Origin: Prorocentrum cordatum
Lineage: Eukaryota > Sar > Dinophyceae > Prorocentrales > Prorocentraceae
Assembly (NCBI GenBank): GCA_963575745.1
Contig: CAUYUJ010014760.1
Location: 147,001-211,000 of the forward strand
Length of the DNA stretch: 64,000 bases
Direction of reading: 5' to 3'
The notes under the pieces are model-generated. The model ran no database searches. It saw only the letters and a program-made list of their open reading frames with translations, and was not told the origin of the DNA. This document shows positions 1 to 11,764 of this stretch, piece by piece. The position numbers and the translations under genes were made by a program. How positions within the stretch are numbered: the stretch's first letter is position 1; the number at the start of each line of letters is the position of its first letter.

Positions 1-82
1 CAGGAGGGGCCCCCCCCGCTCAGAGGGGGCTGTCTGCCCGCGGCCCTCGCCGCGAGCTGGTCCGCCAGGCGGCGGTGGGTCC

Positions 83-3000
83 TCATCCGAGGACTTGGTC
101 GAACTTCTTGTGCAGCAGCGCGGGCAGCACGTCGATCGGCTTGAGCACCTTCAGCGCCCCCTTGAGCTTGACGTCGATCTTCCGGATGGAAGAGTAGAGC
201 TGGTCGCCGTCGCCAGTCGTGTCCAACACTTTGATCGCCGCGGCGATGTGGCCGATGCTGCGGCCCTTGTCGACCTCGACAGCGTAGTGCTTCTTCGTCG
301 TGGCGTCGATCTCGGGGAGGCTGACCGCCTCGCACTTGGCAGCGTAGTGCTCGTACTCCTGAGGAGGCTAGGCTGAGGAGACAAGGGGGTGAGGCGAGGC
401 TGAGGAGGAGAAGGGGGCGGGGCAGGAGGGAAGGGGGGAGGGAGGCAGACGAGGGTAAGGGCGATGGTGACAGAGTGGCAAACCAGGGAGGAGGATGGGG
501 CGAGGGGGGAGGGCGACGGGGAGGGCGAGGGTGGGGGCCAGGGGTGAGGAACGAGGGGGGAGAAGGAAGTGGGTGAGGGGGGGGGCATGGGGACGGGGAG
601 GGGCATTAGAGTGATGAGGGGGGGAGCTCTTTCCCACACCTCACCCGCCTCCGCCACCAGCTTCATCCTCCCAATCCTCATCCTTATCATCATCGTCGTC
701 CCCATCCTCCCCCATCCTCTCACACCCCTCATCCTCATCCAACTCCTCATCACCCTCATCCTCCTCGTCCTCCTCCACCCTGACTCTGACCTTAACATCC
801 TCCTCCGCCCCCCATTCCCATTCCATTTTATCCCCCGTCTCCGTCTCGACGTCGGCCGCCAGCTGCAGGATCGCATCGATGTCCATGCTGTCGCTCAGCA
901 GCGTGGCGGTGCCGTGCTTCACGAGCTGCTTCCACGTCTTCCCCTTGAAATTGTCAGTCCACTTCTTGCCGCCCTCGGCGCCGCCGTTGCGCTCGACCAG
1001 CTTCTTGTAGGCCGCGTCGAGCGGCACCTTCGCCACGACGCCGATCGCGGCGGCCACGTCCTTCATGAAGGCGGCGCGCTGGTCGAGCAGCTCAGTCGCC
1101 GTGTCCCAGCAAGCCCACTTCTGCTTCGCCGTCTCCGCGAGCGACGCCCTGATCTCCACGAGCGCCATGACCCTGCTCAGGCCGTCCTGGACCCACGGGG
1201 CGGCGGCAGTGTCCGCGGCAATTACATCCGCCACCTCCCCCATGCCAATGAGGGCGGTGTGCGCCACATGTAGCTGGCGCGCCTCGGCCAGGTACTGCAC
1301 TGCCTTCTTCGCCGTCTTGGCGTTCGCAGGCGCCAGAGCGGAAGCGACCTGCATCAGCGCGGCTTCGTCATTCTCGAACTTGGTGCCATTCGTCGACCAG
1401 TCCTCGAACACCAACGAAGACCAGCGCCAGAACACAACGTTGAGCTCGGCCTCCGCGTCGGCGTTTGAAGCAACTTTGCCAACACCTTTAATAGACTCCA
1501 GCAACTTGCTGCGAATCGGAGCTGGCACCTCCCCGTCGCAACTAATACGTTCCATGGTGTCCCTCATGGCATACTTCAGCGAGGTGACCGTCGCCACCTC
1601 CGTCTGGGTGGATACCTTCTTGCGCAGCGTGGTCTCCATGCCGTGGATGTCATCGTCCATGGGGAACAGTTTCTTGGCCAACTGCGCGACGGTAAGCACT
1701 GCGTTGAGCCGCTCCTGAGATGTATCAGCAGTGGCTTTGCCCTTGCCATTGCCAGTAACGTGATTGTATGCACCGCTGAGCACCTGCCTGGCCATGTTGT
1801 CCACGCAGTCCAGCGAGTTGGGCCTGAACGTACTCGAGTGCCAGACGAGCAAATCCTTGAATACCTGCTCGAGGTGCGCCATCGTGCCCATGAAGTTCTC
1901 CGCGTCGAACGCCTCCTTGCTAAGAGGCTCGTCCTCGTCAGTCATGCTCTCCAGCCAGTCCGACTGCGCCTTGACAGACGCGCCGTGCTTCTCCCATGCG
2001 TGCATGGCCGTTTGAATATGCCCGATTGCTTGCGCGTGGTAGTTCGTCCCCTGGAGCGCACTCCAGATCATCGCGCCGATGCTCTCAGGCGACCCCGAAG
2101 CCGTCGACACGGCATGGTTGATGCAAGACATCTTCTCGGGCAGCGTCGCCAAGTCGTCTGACGAGGAGCTCAGCGCCAATATCACCTTCATGATGTGGCG
2201 GACCGCCAGGGACTCGGCCTCGAGGTCCTTGGGGCAAGACGCGTCGCGGAGCTCAGCGTTGATCTTGGTGAAGATTGCCTGGGCCAGCCGAACCACCGCG
2301 TGGGCCGACTCCTTGTCGTTGGAGATCCACTGGCACAGGACCTCTTGCACGACGAAATCAGCGAAAAGACTATACTTCTGAGCGGCCGTGGACGACCCGT
2401 TGTTGAGCGAGGGTGCCAGGGGGTCGAAGTCCGTGGCGAGGGCATCGCCACCAATGTTGAAGCACGTCGCTTTGTCGATGAACTTCGCAATCGCCTCATC
2501 TGATATGTTATCGAAGGACGCCTCGAAGGCCTTGACATCCTTGCGCAAGCCGCGTAGGACCATGTAGGAGATCTGCTCCCAAGGGTACTTCACGTCAGCT
2601 TTCTTGAGCTTCGCGTGCAATGCCAACTCCTCCGGCTCGTCGAGCTGGTCCGCCGCCGTGCGCCGCACCTTGTAGGCGACATCCACCAACTCCATGTGCG
2701 TCTTCAGGACACTCCTTACACCCGCGCACTCGCGGACACCGCTGAGCCTACCCAACAACGCGTTCCCCTCGATCTGAGCTTTGCCCATCTTCTTGCCCGA
2801 GAGTATGGCGGGGATGTCGTTCTGCTGGATCCAGTAGTAGCACTTGTCCTTGTTGTCCACTGGGCACTCCGAGTACAGCTTCGCGGTAGCCGCGGCCGAG
2901 GCGCTGTCGTCTGCGGCGCGGTGCCCCTGGCCCTGACCGCCCGACACCGCTGTCTTGCAGTCCTGGGGGGTGCGGCTGTCACGCGGCGACTGAGCAGTTG

Positions 3001-3935
3001 GTCCCGCCGACGACGCCACGCCCATGAACCTGAACTTCCCGACCACGCGGCTGATGGCCCCGAAGACCTTGGCCGACACTGGGTTGCCGCCTGATGCATC
3101 GACGACCGATGCCGATCCCCGAGACTCACCTTTCTTATGCCTCTTCGCGGCGCCAACAACGGTGCCCGCTACTTGGCTGATGCTGTCGGGGAGGAAGCCG
3201 GATCCGTCATCGTCGCCGTCTGGATTGGAGACTCTCTGGGTGACCTTCCTGGTGAACTCGGTCTCGTCGTACGCGTCGAGGGACCGCCTCTTCCTCAGCC
3301 CGTCCTGCTTGCCCTTCAACTGCGTCGCCTTGATGCCCGACCCCAAGAGGTTGCCCTGATCCATGCCCTGGCACCGCTCTTGGTTCCACGCCTGGAAGGA
3401 CAGGAACCCCTGGGACGGCAACTGCGTGCCGTTCGCGACGAGGTGGTCGATCCGAAGGTTGGTGCTGGTGCCCAGGGCCACCCGCACGCGTCTGTAGCCA
3501 GCGGTGGCAACTGGATCCATGTCGTCGATCACCGCGTAGCAATCCTCGGGGCTGCCATTAACCGTCCAGCCCTTGAACGGAGCCACGTTGAAGGAGTTGA
3601 CGCGGCGCTTGCTCAAGAACGCCAGCTCGGCCGCATTCCAGCACAATGCGTCAACGTAGATGGTCGTCGTTGCGTCCATCTCCGTGCTGACCGACTGGTT
3701 GGGTGCCGTCTGAGAGCTCGGGAGGTCCCGAGTCGCCAGCCACTCGGCTTTCAGCGCGCTGCTCTCCGAGAAGGCCTTCGCAGCCGCATCGGCGCTGCGG
3801 AAGATCTGCATGCGCTCCACTGCGGTGACACATGGGCTGCACAACGGGCCTTCATCGCCGCCCGCGGCCTTGCCAAAGGCCACCTCCTGGCAAGGGCGCC
3901 GCAACAAACAACACTTCTCAACGGTACATCGCGAT
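83..3935 (-). CDS. Large protein of unknown function, main exon plus last exon
   Basis: I do not recognise the family. The main exon (about 797-3935) is open from an in-frame stop at 3944-3946 and encodes over 1000 residues of normal composition, mostly helical. Near its start is a cysteine-rich stretch (CTVEKCC, then RRPCQEV, then GPLCSPC) that could bind zinc. The ORF continues to 641 as an Asp/Glu/Gly tail, but this is probably intron: a GTTAAG donor lies at 796 in phase 0, and a CAG acceptor at 359-361 leads in phase 0 into a clean coding stretch (358-83) of 91 residues ending KKFDQVLG and a TGA. The joined frame closes exactly. No ATG begins the main exon, so an upstream exon is needed (see 4286-4464). 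The neighbouring DNA is repeat. I am confident that it is coding, less so of the exact ends. Confidence 0.65.
359..796 (-). other. Probable intron of the first gene
   Basis: On the minus strand this begins GTTAAG, runs through GAG/GAT-rich and then C/T-rich low-complexity DNA, and ends CCTCCTCAG. Both junctions are phase 0. A second donor (GTGAGG at 644) sits inside it, but its phase does not fit the downstream exon. The low complexity explains the poly-acidic tail seen if the ORF is read straight through. Confidence 0.5.
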
Positions 3936-4285
3936 CTATGACGTTATCCATTGCCTTCCCCCCGACGCGCACAGGGGCATCCTGCGCAGCGGGCAACCAC
4001 TAATACTCACTTCCAGAACCCTGAACCCTCGATCACGTCACCGCGCCATGGTCACTTCCCAAAGGCCTGAACAAGTTCGGGTCACAAACCCGCCACCCTC
4101 CTTCAGGAGGGCGGGGTTCGCGGGGCTGGCTCGAAAACCGAGTGGTGGCCCGCCGACGCAGCCGAAGAGGGCAAGGGCCGAGGAGGGCTGGCTGGCGGGA
4201 CTGGGCGGGCAGGTGCGACGGCAAAGGGCAGGCCGGGGTTCGGGGCATGGGAGGTGGAACTGAAACCGAGGGAGGGTCACGCGAC

Positions 4286-4464
4286 ACAAGGAATTGTAAA
4301 CGGGTGTCCGTGTTGACGCTGTCGCAGCCGACGCACACGCGGGCCGCGCCCTTGGCGACGGGGCTCCCGAAGATCCCACCAGCGCCACCTCCACCATCGG
4401 CAGCTCTAGCGTCGTGGGCAGCGAGAGCACCCGCCGTGAGTGGCATCACAAGCCACCAGAACAT
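4286..4464 (-). CDS. Candidate first exon of the large gene
   Basis: An ATG at 4464 opens a frame starting MFWWLVMPLTAGALAAH, then a Gly-rich stretch and RVCVGCDSVNTDT. The CVGC pair would complement the cysteines at the start of the next exon. A GTGTCG donor at 4285 is in phase 2, and a TAG acceptor at 3936-3937 leaves the matching phase, giving a 350-bp intron and a continuous frame of about 1197 residues overall. TCGCG occurs at both junctions, so the exact splice point is ambiguous. A second frame is also open here, so the assignment is tentative. Confidence 0.35.
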
Positions 4465-4659
4465 GGAAGAACGCTGATTGGCTGGGGTTATGAAAGTTGA
4501 ATCACCATGGCTCAGCCTCGCTCCAAAACGGCAAACGGGTCGCCCGCGTACAGCGGTGGGGAGGGGCCGACCTCAGGTCAGCCCCCACTCCAAAACTCCC
4601 ATTACAAACCAGCGTCGACGAGCGGGGCCCCCAAACAATGGGTATTTGCACAGTTGGTG

Positions 4660-5145
4660 TGTAAGCTACGCGGTGCGAGTATGTGGCGAGAACTGCGTAG
4701 TGCAATATGCGCAGTGCAAGTGGTGTTAGCGATGTGGTTGTGCGGGTTAGGTGCTACGATTCGTGGTGTAAGCTATGATGTCACATCTACGTGGTGCGAG
4801 CTGTGATATGCGGCACAACCTACGAGGCGCAACGGAGCGCTCACGAGCTGGCGCGAGAAGCAACGCGATGCCACCTCGACACAAACCCCAAGCGCACGGG
4901 GCGCCCTCGGGGCGCCCTTTCGGCGACGCGGGAGGCAACGCGGAGTTACCTCGGCACACGCACACACACGCGCACGCCAAGCGCGAAGGGCGCCAACGGG
5001 GCAACACGGGCGGCCCCGCGACGCGTGCTCGAAACACGATTCGCACCCCAAGCTCACGGCCCCCCCACACGGGGCGCCCACGGGGCGCCACGGGCGGCAA
5101 CGTGGCGAAACCACGACACGCCCATCCAATCCCCAAGATAACGTT
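4660..5145. repeat. Degenerate tandem repeats
   Basis: From 4660 to 4830 there is a loose repeat of about 20-25 bp built on GCTACGTGGTGCGAG-like units. From about 4800 to 5145 there are larger degenerate units of roughly 100 bp sharing GGGGCGCC, GGCAACG and CTCGGCACACG blocks. Long ORFs on both strands here follow the repeat and do not look like protein. Confidence 0.5.
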
Positions 5146-6160
5146 TCTAAGACCACATACGTGCAAGCACCGCTTGGGGAATGACGAACCGACTGCGCCG
5201 TCCCAGAACATGTATCGGCATGGCCCTCGAAGGCCCGCAAACACGGAAACTCTGACATGTCGTGTTTGGGGAACGGTGGAAACGCCAAAGTCGGGGTGTT
5301 GAGGTCTGGGGAATTTTGACCCCCCCACCCCCCCACACGGCCGACGCTGTGCACATGGACGCGGTGGGGATTGTGTGTTTGTCGACTCGATCTGAAACCA
5401 ACTTTGTTCATGTTCTTTCGTGCTCCTGATCATGCCACCCCCTCCTAGCTCCTAGAACTTCCCATCGTAGTCACTACTCCCGCTACCCTTGTCACCCTCT
5501 AAGTCAGCCACGTCCTCGCGCGCCTCCCAGCCACTGCGAGGGCCAGCGTCGACTCCAAATCAGGATGGCCCCACCAGAGACCAGAAACGCACACTCTCGG
5601 CAATCAAGTGCGGCGGTTATGTATGGTCGCGTGCGAGGGGCTGGTGTATACTATAACATATCGGGCCAGGGGCTGGGGTTTACTATAACATACGTTGGCA
5701 TCGGGCTGTGCTGAACGAACTCCGACGAGCAATGCTGAATGCTATAAGATGGCTGGGGACGCATGCGACATCATTGGATACAAAGAGCACTCGAGGCCAG
5801 AATTAACGGACTTAACTACACCAGTGTTCACATCCCCGCATAGTCGCAAGCGGGCTGGAGTTGCCGTGCAGGCACTTGCCAAAAACGCAACATATGCGAG
5901 TCGATTCAATTCGACCTTGGGCTGGAGTCGAGCGAGGGCGATGCTGAGGGATATGAGGGCGGAGGACAGGAGGGAGCGATCACGCGAGCACGTCATCAGA
6001 TGGTCAGCGAGCACGCCACCTGCGCTGAAGGGGGCGCGGGTCAAACACCGCAGCGCCAAGCGCCAAGTCTAGGGTACGGAAACCCTTGCAAGTGCATGCG
6101 ATAGCTATCAGCCTTGCAAGCCGAACGGCCGCCTGCAGCAGGAAGCATCTCCATGCCAAA
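5146..6160. other. No supported gene
   Basis: I see no convincing exon. A short repeat reads ATACTATAACATA-like at 5648-5695 (two copies of a GGGGCTGG...TATAACATA unit). An ORF at 5695-6072 has no recognisable domain and no splice context. Confidence 0.4.
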
Positions 6161-6685
6161 TCAACTGCTTGCTCCGAGCCTGAGCCTGCTCTGGGCGCCC
6201 TGGGGCGGCGCGCCTAGCTGCCCCCGAGAATGGGCAGGGAACTTCGCTGGGATGACTGCGGCAGGAATGCACCGCGCTTTGGGCGGAACCTGCAAAGCGG
6301 GCTTGGCTGGGGGAGGCGGTGCTGCAATCGCCTTAAGCACCGCGCGTGCCTTAGGCGCCGCGTGCGCCTTTGGCTGCGGCCCACAGTGCGCCTTGGCATT
6401 GACCTTAACCACTCCCGCGGGCGCCTTGCCCTTGGCTTTCACCTTCGCAGCTGCCTGGTGTGCCTTCACATTCGCAACTGCTTGACTCGCCAAAGCCTTT
6501 GCCTTGGCAGCGCGGACAGCCGTGCCAAACAAGTCATGGGCTGCCCGCTGCAAATCGACTGCAACGCTCGTGACGCGCCGACGGAACACATCATTCTCAC
6601 GGAGCACCGCCGAGTAACGAACATGCATGAGGTGGAGCCGAGCTTTCAACCTCTGTTCTCGACGTGTCATCGCCTTGGGCGGCAT
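6161..6685 (-). CDS. Small basic Ala/Lys/Pro-rich protein (hypothetical)
   Basis: A 174-residue ORF with a true ATG at 6685. Residues 1-60 are basic and probably helical (MPPKAMTRREQRLKARL at the start). From about residue 60 the sequence becomes a run of Ala/Lys repeats (VKAHQAAAKVKAKGKAP) and then Pro-rich. That composition recalls linker-histone tails or dinoflagellate basic nuclear proteins, but there is no winged-helix or HU-like signature, so function cannot be assigned. The C-terminus is low complexity. No flanking exons are evident. It could be a genuine small gene or a chance ORF in GC-rich DNA; the ordered N-terminus favours a gene. Confidence 0.35.
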   Translation of the reverse strand: MPPKAMTRREQRLKARLHLMHVRYSAVLRENDVFRRRVTSVAVDLQRAAHDLFGTAVRAAKAKALASQAVANVKAHQAAAKVKAKGKAPAGVVKVNAKAHCGPQPKAHAAPKARAVLKAIAAPPPPAKPALQVPPKARCIPAAVIPAKFPAHSRGQLGAPPQGAQSRLRLGASS

Positions 6686-6896
6686 CGCCGCGATCTACTG
6701 TGGAGTGTACGAATATCAACAGATGTAGTGCTTCCCTGAACTGGCACCGCTAGTGCGCGGTGCTGTACAAAAGCGGCAGCGGTGGGTGAGCGAATGGGGC
6801 AGGGGAAAGGGGGCTCCACTGGAATTGAAGGAAGGGTGCTGGAAGGTGGCGACCACCATGACGCTACGGGAGAGCGTCTCTCGCAGAAGGGGTGTC

Positions 6897-6947
6897 CACG
6901 GGCCACGGGCCTCCGCCCACGTCGTGGGCGGAGGCCCGTGGCCCGTG
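6897..6947. repeat. 51-bp palindrome, 25-bp arms, 1-bp spacer
   Basis: The left arm 6897-6921 is the exact reverse complement of 6923-6947, with a single T at 6922 between. The centre reads CCGCCCACGTCGTGGGCGG. It could extrude a very stable hairpin. It abuts the repeat element that starts at about 6950. Confidence 0.9.
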
Positions 6948-6949
6948 CA

Positions 6950-8035
6950 TAGAGACATACCCCCCCCGAAAGACGACGTCCTGAGTCCAGCCCTCTGGGC
7001 GTAGGTGGTCTAGGTCGGCTTCGCGTCCAACCCCCATTCTTCCCCTTCGGGGGTGGGGTACCACTCCCCCTACCCCGCCCCCTGGACCTGGCCGGCGGGG
7101 CGGCGGGTACTTACAGGGCACAGGATGGCCCAATGCAGCTCCAAAATGACTCAGGAGATTCCAACATGAACTCCAAGATGGTTCAAGATAGCGCAAGATC
7201 GCTCGACATGACTTCCAGTATGCTCCGAGCGGGTCCCATACGGCCCAACGAGGGCTCCAAGTGGCCAGAGAGCTCCCCAAGGAGGCCCCCAAATAGCCAA
7301 CATCTCCCCAACACCTCCAGGAAATCAATGGTGTTTGCTTGCTCGCCTGTTCGTTTCCGACGGCCTTCCGAAACCTCAAGATGTTCCTAGAGGGCCCTGG
7401 GGAGCCCCCTAAAGGACCCAAGATGGTCCCCAGACGGCCCCAATAGCGCCCAAGAGCGCCCCAAGAGGACCCCGAGAGGTCCCCAATAGGTGACTTTGGG
7501 GCTCCAGAGGGGCGACGCTGATTGCGGCCCCCCTTCCATGATCGGTTCCCTCCAAGAAGGCCCAGAGAGGCGCCCAGGAGGCCCCAAGAGGCCCCCAAGA
7601 TGCCCCCAAGAGGCCACCGACAACCCCCCAAGAGGCCCACCCGAGGCACATCAACACGTTCCAAGAGGCCTTCCCCCGAGGCACCCAAGACGCTCACGTG
7701 CCCCACTGGACGGCCAAGGGGCCCCCCAAGACGCTGCTATAGGCTTGCAAGAGGCGCCCAAGAGATCTCACAAGAGCCCCCGAGCCACAGCCAATATGCT
7801 CATGGCAATGTTGCTTGCCCTTGTCCTCTCCCTTACCTTCCTACTCGTCATATTGACCCCTCCTCCCTCATCCATCCATCCATCGTCCTCCTTCTCCTCC
7901 TCCATGAACGAACGGTTCGGCTGTCCCCCTCTTCGCCCCTACACCGCCCTGATCATCTCAACTCGCCTGGACGTCGTTTCTAGATGGGCTGTTGGGGATA
8001 AGCGAAGGGTCAAAATTTGAGTGGCGATGCCATGC
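6950..8035 (-). repeat. Dispersed intron-like element, long copy
   Basis: It shares its ends with the intron at 18930-19210: CCCTCTGGGCG at 6991, TTCTTCCCCTTCGGGG at 7037, and at the other end CGTCGTTTCTAGATGGGCTG (7972-7991) and GGGGATAAGCGAAG (7997). Between the ends are decamer-like repeats of the CCAAGATGG / CCCAAGAGG type (7130-7790) and a second shared module (GGGGCGACGCTGAT near 7510, also at 54717). Oriented on the minus strand it runs from about 8035 to 6950. No flanking coding sequence is visible, so this copy may lie in an unrecognised or dead gene. Confidence 0.5.
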
Positions 8036-9320
8036 GCTGGGCCCCCCTGGAAAATCCGCCGCGGCTCCTCGAACCGCCGAGGGGGCGCGTCACGCGATCC
8101 TGTACGCCCCCAAGGAAAAACACACAAACGCGTGAGATCACGCGGCGAAGCTTCTGTTTAAACGCGCGCGCGTCGATAACAGGATGCAAAACGCTTTGCC
8201 TTGTCTTAACGCACGTCTCACCCGCCAGGATGCCACATGATTGCCGACCAAGAACCCGCCAAACACGCATCATGCCAACATGCCCTAATGATCAGTGCCC
8301 GTACCCGTGGTGCGACGACCCCGCTTGCCCCCGCACCAGCACCACCATCGTCGCCAAGACCATCGTCACCGCCCAGAAATTTACAGACATGTGAACGAAA
8401 CAAAAATACTCATGAACTCTCCGCCCCCACTGAGTTTGAGGCTTCCGTGGGCGCAGCGCGACCGTTTCTCACGCTAAGGACGCGCCAAACGCACCCCCGC
8501 GCGCAATTAAATTGCTATTGGGGTTTGGGACCACGGCGCTGTTTCCTAGCCTCGGACTTGGAGGCGTTGGGGGCAGACCGCCCCGTACCTTGATGTGTGT
8601 GGGTGGATGGTGGGTTGGTTTGCTGGGGGCGTAGCCGCCCTTGCAGAGTGGTCGGGCGGTGGGTGGGCGGGAGGTGGTGGCGGTAACATCTTCGCCTGGC
8701 AATCAGTCCCAAGGCCGTTGGGGCAGCTGGCACGGCGCCGTCCGCGTTTGGAACGTCGGGCCCACGGCGTCCGCTCTGCGCTGAAGCTCAGGGGCTGGGG
8801 CGCAGGGGTCGAGGCGCCCAGCCACGCGGCAATGGGGGGTGGCACAGGGCTCGACGCGGGTGACCATGGCTGAATCGTCTGGCCTAGATGCAAAGGCCAG
8901 AGGCGTGGGGCTCAAGGCTGGGCCCAGAGGGCTCGGGGCTTACGGCATAGGGTTTGAATGCCCTCGGGCTCAATGCCCATGCCCCAAGGCCGCTGGCATT
9001 GGGTTCGGGCGCAGGCAAGGCATAGGGCAAGGCGTGCGCGGACTGGGGGCGAGGTATCGGGACGGTTGGGTCGGCGCAGAGTTCTCGCCCCCCCCCCCCC
9101 CAGCTAAACACTGCGACAAGAGGAATACTATTATTCGTCTCGTCGATGCTTTTATCTTCGGGTGGCGAGCAACCTGTTTCCGCCATATTTGAACATTCTT
9201 GCTCCCCGCATCGGGATTCTGGTATATGGCAAGGAGCAGGGTTCTTGCCCCCCCCCACCCCAGGCGCTTGGACAAGAAGGTGAGGCGACGCGCGCCTTAG
9301 ATGGGGTAGGGGTGAGGTGA
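8036..9320. other. No supported gene
   Basis: GC-rich DNA with short homopolymer runs (C tracts near 9090 and 9250, each preceded by GTTCT(C/T)G). ORFs on both strands are compositionally biased and have no domain or splice signals that I can defend. Confidence 0.4.
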
Positions 9321-9338
9321 GTCGCTCGATTCCCTCAG

Positions 9339-9690
9339 TGTTCGGTCGGAGGTGGGTCGTTCGGTCCCCCCCAGTGTTCGGTCGGGGGTGAATCGTTCGG
9401 TCCCATCAGTGGGGGGGTCGGAGGTAAGTCGTTCGGTCCCACCAGTGTTCGGTCGGAAGTGAGTCGTTCGGTGCCCTCAGTGTTCGGTCGGAGGGTCCGA
9501 ACGATTGAACCCCGACCGAACACCGAAGGGAACGAGCGACTCACCTCCGACCGAACGCTGAGGGGACCGATCGGTTCACCTCGGACCGAACATTGAGGGA
9601 ACCGAACGACTCACTTCCGATCGAACGCCGAGGGTGCCGAACGACCCACCCACGACCAACATTGAGGGTGCCGAACGACCCACGCAACAA
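9339..9690. repeat. 35-bp satellite, five direct then five inverted units
   Basis: Five units of 35 bp containing TGTTCGGTCGGAGGTGAGTC begin at about 9339, 9374, 9409, 9444 and 9479. After a short turn near 9497-9515 the reverse-complement unit (GACCGAACACTGAGGG-like) follows about five times to 9690. The whole block can fold on itself. Units differ by point changes and one partial deletion (near 9409). Confidence 0.8.
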
Positions 9691-9959
9691 CCAATTAGCA
9701 ACGAAGCTTCTAGTGTCGAGGCCCTCCCGCGCCACCATCAGCAGCATCGCCATGGCCATGCCCCCCCCCCCCTCCCCCTGCAGGGCAACGCACGGGCTGC
9801 GGCGTAGTCAATGGAAGAAAGTGGAACCAAATGTCACCCGCGCGGGCTCGGCTGGCGAGGGGGCACGGTGCCGCCAATATTTGGCCAGCGCGGGTTCGAT
9901 TCGTGCCCGTGGAGCACGCGCCACCCCAATCAATTTCAGTACGTTCGTGCTCGGCTGGC

Positions 9960-10960
9960 GCACCGTTCGCGCGCGTCGCGGCCCATGGAGGCTGCAATGG
10001 CAGGGCCCACATGCCGCCGCCCACCCATACATGTCGGCACGCCCCTCACATGGTTCGTGGCCCCATAGCACCACCAAAACCTCAGTGGCAGGGCCCGCGT
10101 GCCGCCCACCACACACGTCGGCGCACGCCTCACACGCTTCGTGGCACAGTGGCCCCATAGAGAGCCACACCGAAGGCCACAATGGCAAGGCGTGCATGCT
10201 GCCCACCACCCACTTGGGCACACCCAGCATACGTTTCGTGGCCACATTGAGGAATCCCAGCGAAGGCCCCAGTGGCAGAACCCGTACGCCACCCACCATC
10301 CATTCCAGCACACCCCGCACACATTTCGTGGGCCCACAGTGAGCTCCACCGAACGCTCCAGTGGCAGAGCCCGCATGCCGCCCCCCCATTCATTATGGCA
10401 CGCACCTCACACGCTTCGGGGTCCCATGAGGAATGCAGTGGAAGGCTGAGGTACCCTGCGCGCCCCTCGCACGAATCGTGGCCCCTTAGAGAGCCCCACC
10501 GAACAACCCAATGGCGAGGGCAGCATGCAGCCCGCCACGCAATTCGGCACACCTCTCACAAGTTGCGAAGGCCCATAGGGAGCCCCACCGAAGAGCTGCA
10601 TTGGCAGGGCCTGCGCGACGCCCGCAACCAGTGTCGGGGCACGTCACAGGTGTCGTGGCCCCATAAGGGGCTCCACCGAACGCCCCAGCGGCGGGCCCGC
10701 GGGCCGCCTACGACCCATGTCGGACCCCTCTCACACGTTTCGTCGCGCTGTAGGGAGCCCCACCGAATGCCCAATGGCAGAGCCTGCACGCTGCCCGCCA
10801 CTCATCTCGGCACACCCCTCACACGTTTTGTGGCCACATATGGAACCACCCGAAGGCCCCAGTGGCAGGGCCTGCATGCCGCCCACCACCCATGTCGGCA
10901 CACCCCGCACACGCTTCGTGGCCCTATGAAGAGCCCCACAGAAGGACCCACCCAGTCCCC
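9960..10960 (+). repeat. About 90-bp satellite, direct array
   Basis: Roughly eleven diverged units, each with TGGCAGGGCCCGCATGCCGC, CACCCATGTCGGCACACC, CTCACACGTTTCGTGGCCCC and an AGAGCCCCACCGAA block. The unit length is not a multiple of three, and open frames on both strands simply follow the units. Confidence 0.8.
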
Positions 10961-11089
10961 AGTGGCAACGCGCCCGCATGGCGCAGCAGTGCGAGCGCCC
11001 ACGCAGGGCCCCCCAGGGCCCCCTGCGGGGGCGCTTCATGGCAGCGAAGAGAGCGCCCCGCGGGAGAGACACCTCCAAAATAGCTCTGG

Positions 11090-11760
11090 GGGGGTCAAAA
11101 CTCAGAGACCCCATGTCGGGGGATTGGTCCTGGAGGGGCAAAATTCAGAAGGGTGGTGTTGGGACATTGCTCCTGGGGGGCTGTGCTTCGGGAGGGGGGT
11201 GTTGGGACGTTGCCCCTGGGGGGCTGCGCTTCGGGGTGGGGGTGTCGGGACGTTGCCCCTGGGGGGGCAAAAACTCCGGTGGGGGGTCCCGGGGCATTGG
11301 TCGGCGCGCAGATCCTGGAGCTATTTTAGAGGTCATGGAAAATTGCACTCCCGAGCCCTAAATTTGTGAAAAATTCCGGTGTTTTTTTGCCAAAACCCTG
11401 TGTTTTTTGCTATTTTTTTGGTCGGGGAGCGCGAATTTTGCCCCAAAATGGGCACTCCAAAAGTACCTCTAAAATTGCCCCCCCTGGTGAAAAATTCCGG
11501 TGTCGGAAAAAAAACATTGCTCTGGGCGCGAAAAATTCCGGGACCCCATGTCGGGACGTTGCCCCTGGGGGTGAAAAATTCGGGACCCCATGTCGGGACG
11601 TTGCCCCTGGGGGTGAAAAATTCGGGGGGGGGGGGTGTCGGGACGTTGCCCCTGGGGGTGAAAAATTCGGGGGTGGGGTGTCGGGACATTGCCCCTGGGG
11701 GGGTGAAATTCGGGTGGGGGGGGCTGGGACACTGCCCCTGGAGGGGCTACAACACCGCCT
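11090..11760 (+). repeat. About 42-bp satellite between inverted 90-bp arrays
   Basis: The repeated unit contains GTCGGGACGTTGCCCCTGGG and GTGAAAAATTCGGG, roughly eleven copies, most regular at 11540-11720. An AT-richer section (11340-11510) carries the same AAAATTCCGG motif in a less regular setting. Confidence 0.75.
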
Positions 11761-11764
11761 AGGG

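Noticed and set aside
5695-6072. 125-aa ORF as a gene
   Set aside because: No domain, no splice context, and composition not distinct from other frames.
9885-9915. Possible tRNA T-arm (GGGTTCGATTCGTGCCC)
   Set aside because: No acceptor, D-arm or anticodon arm can be formed around it.
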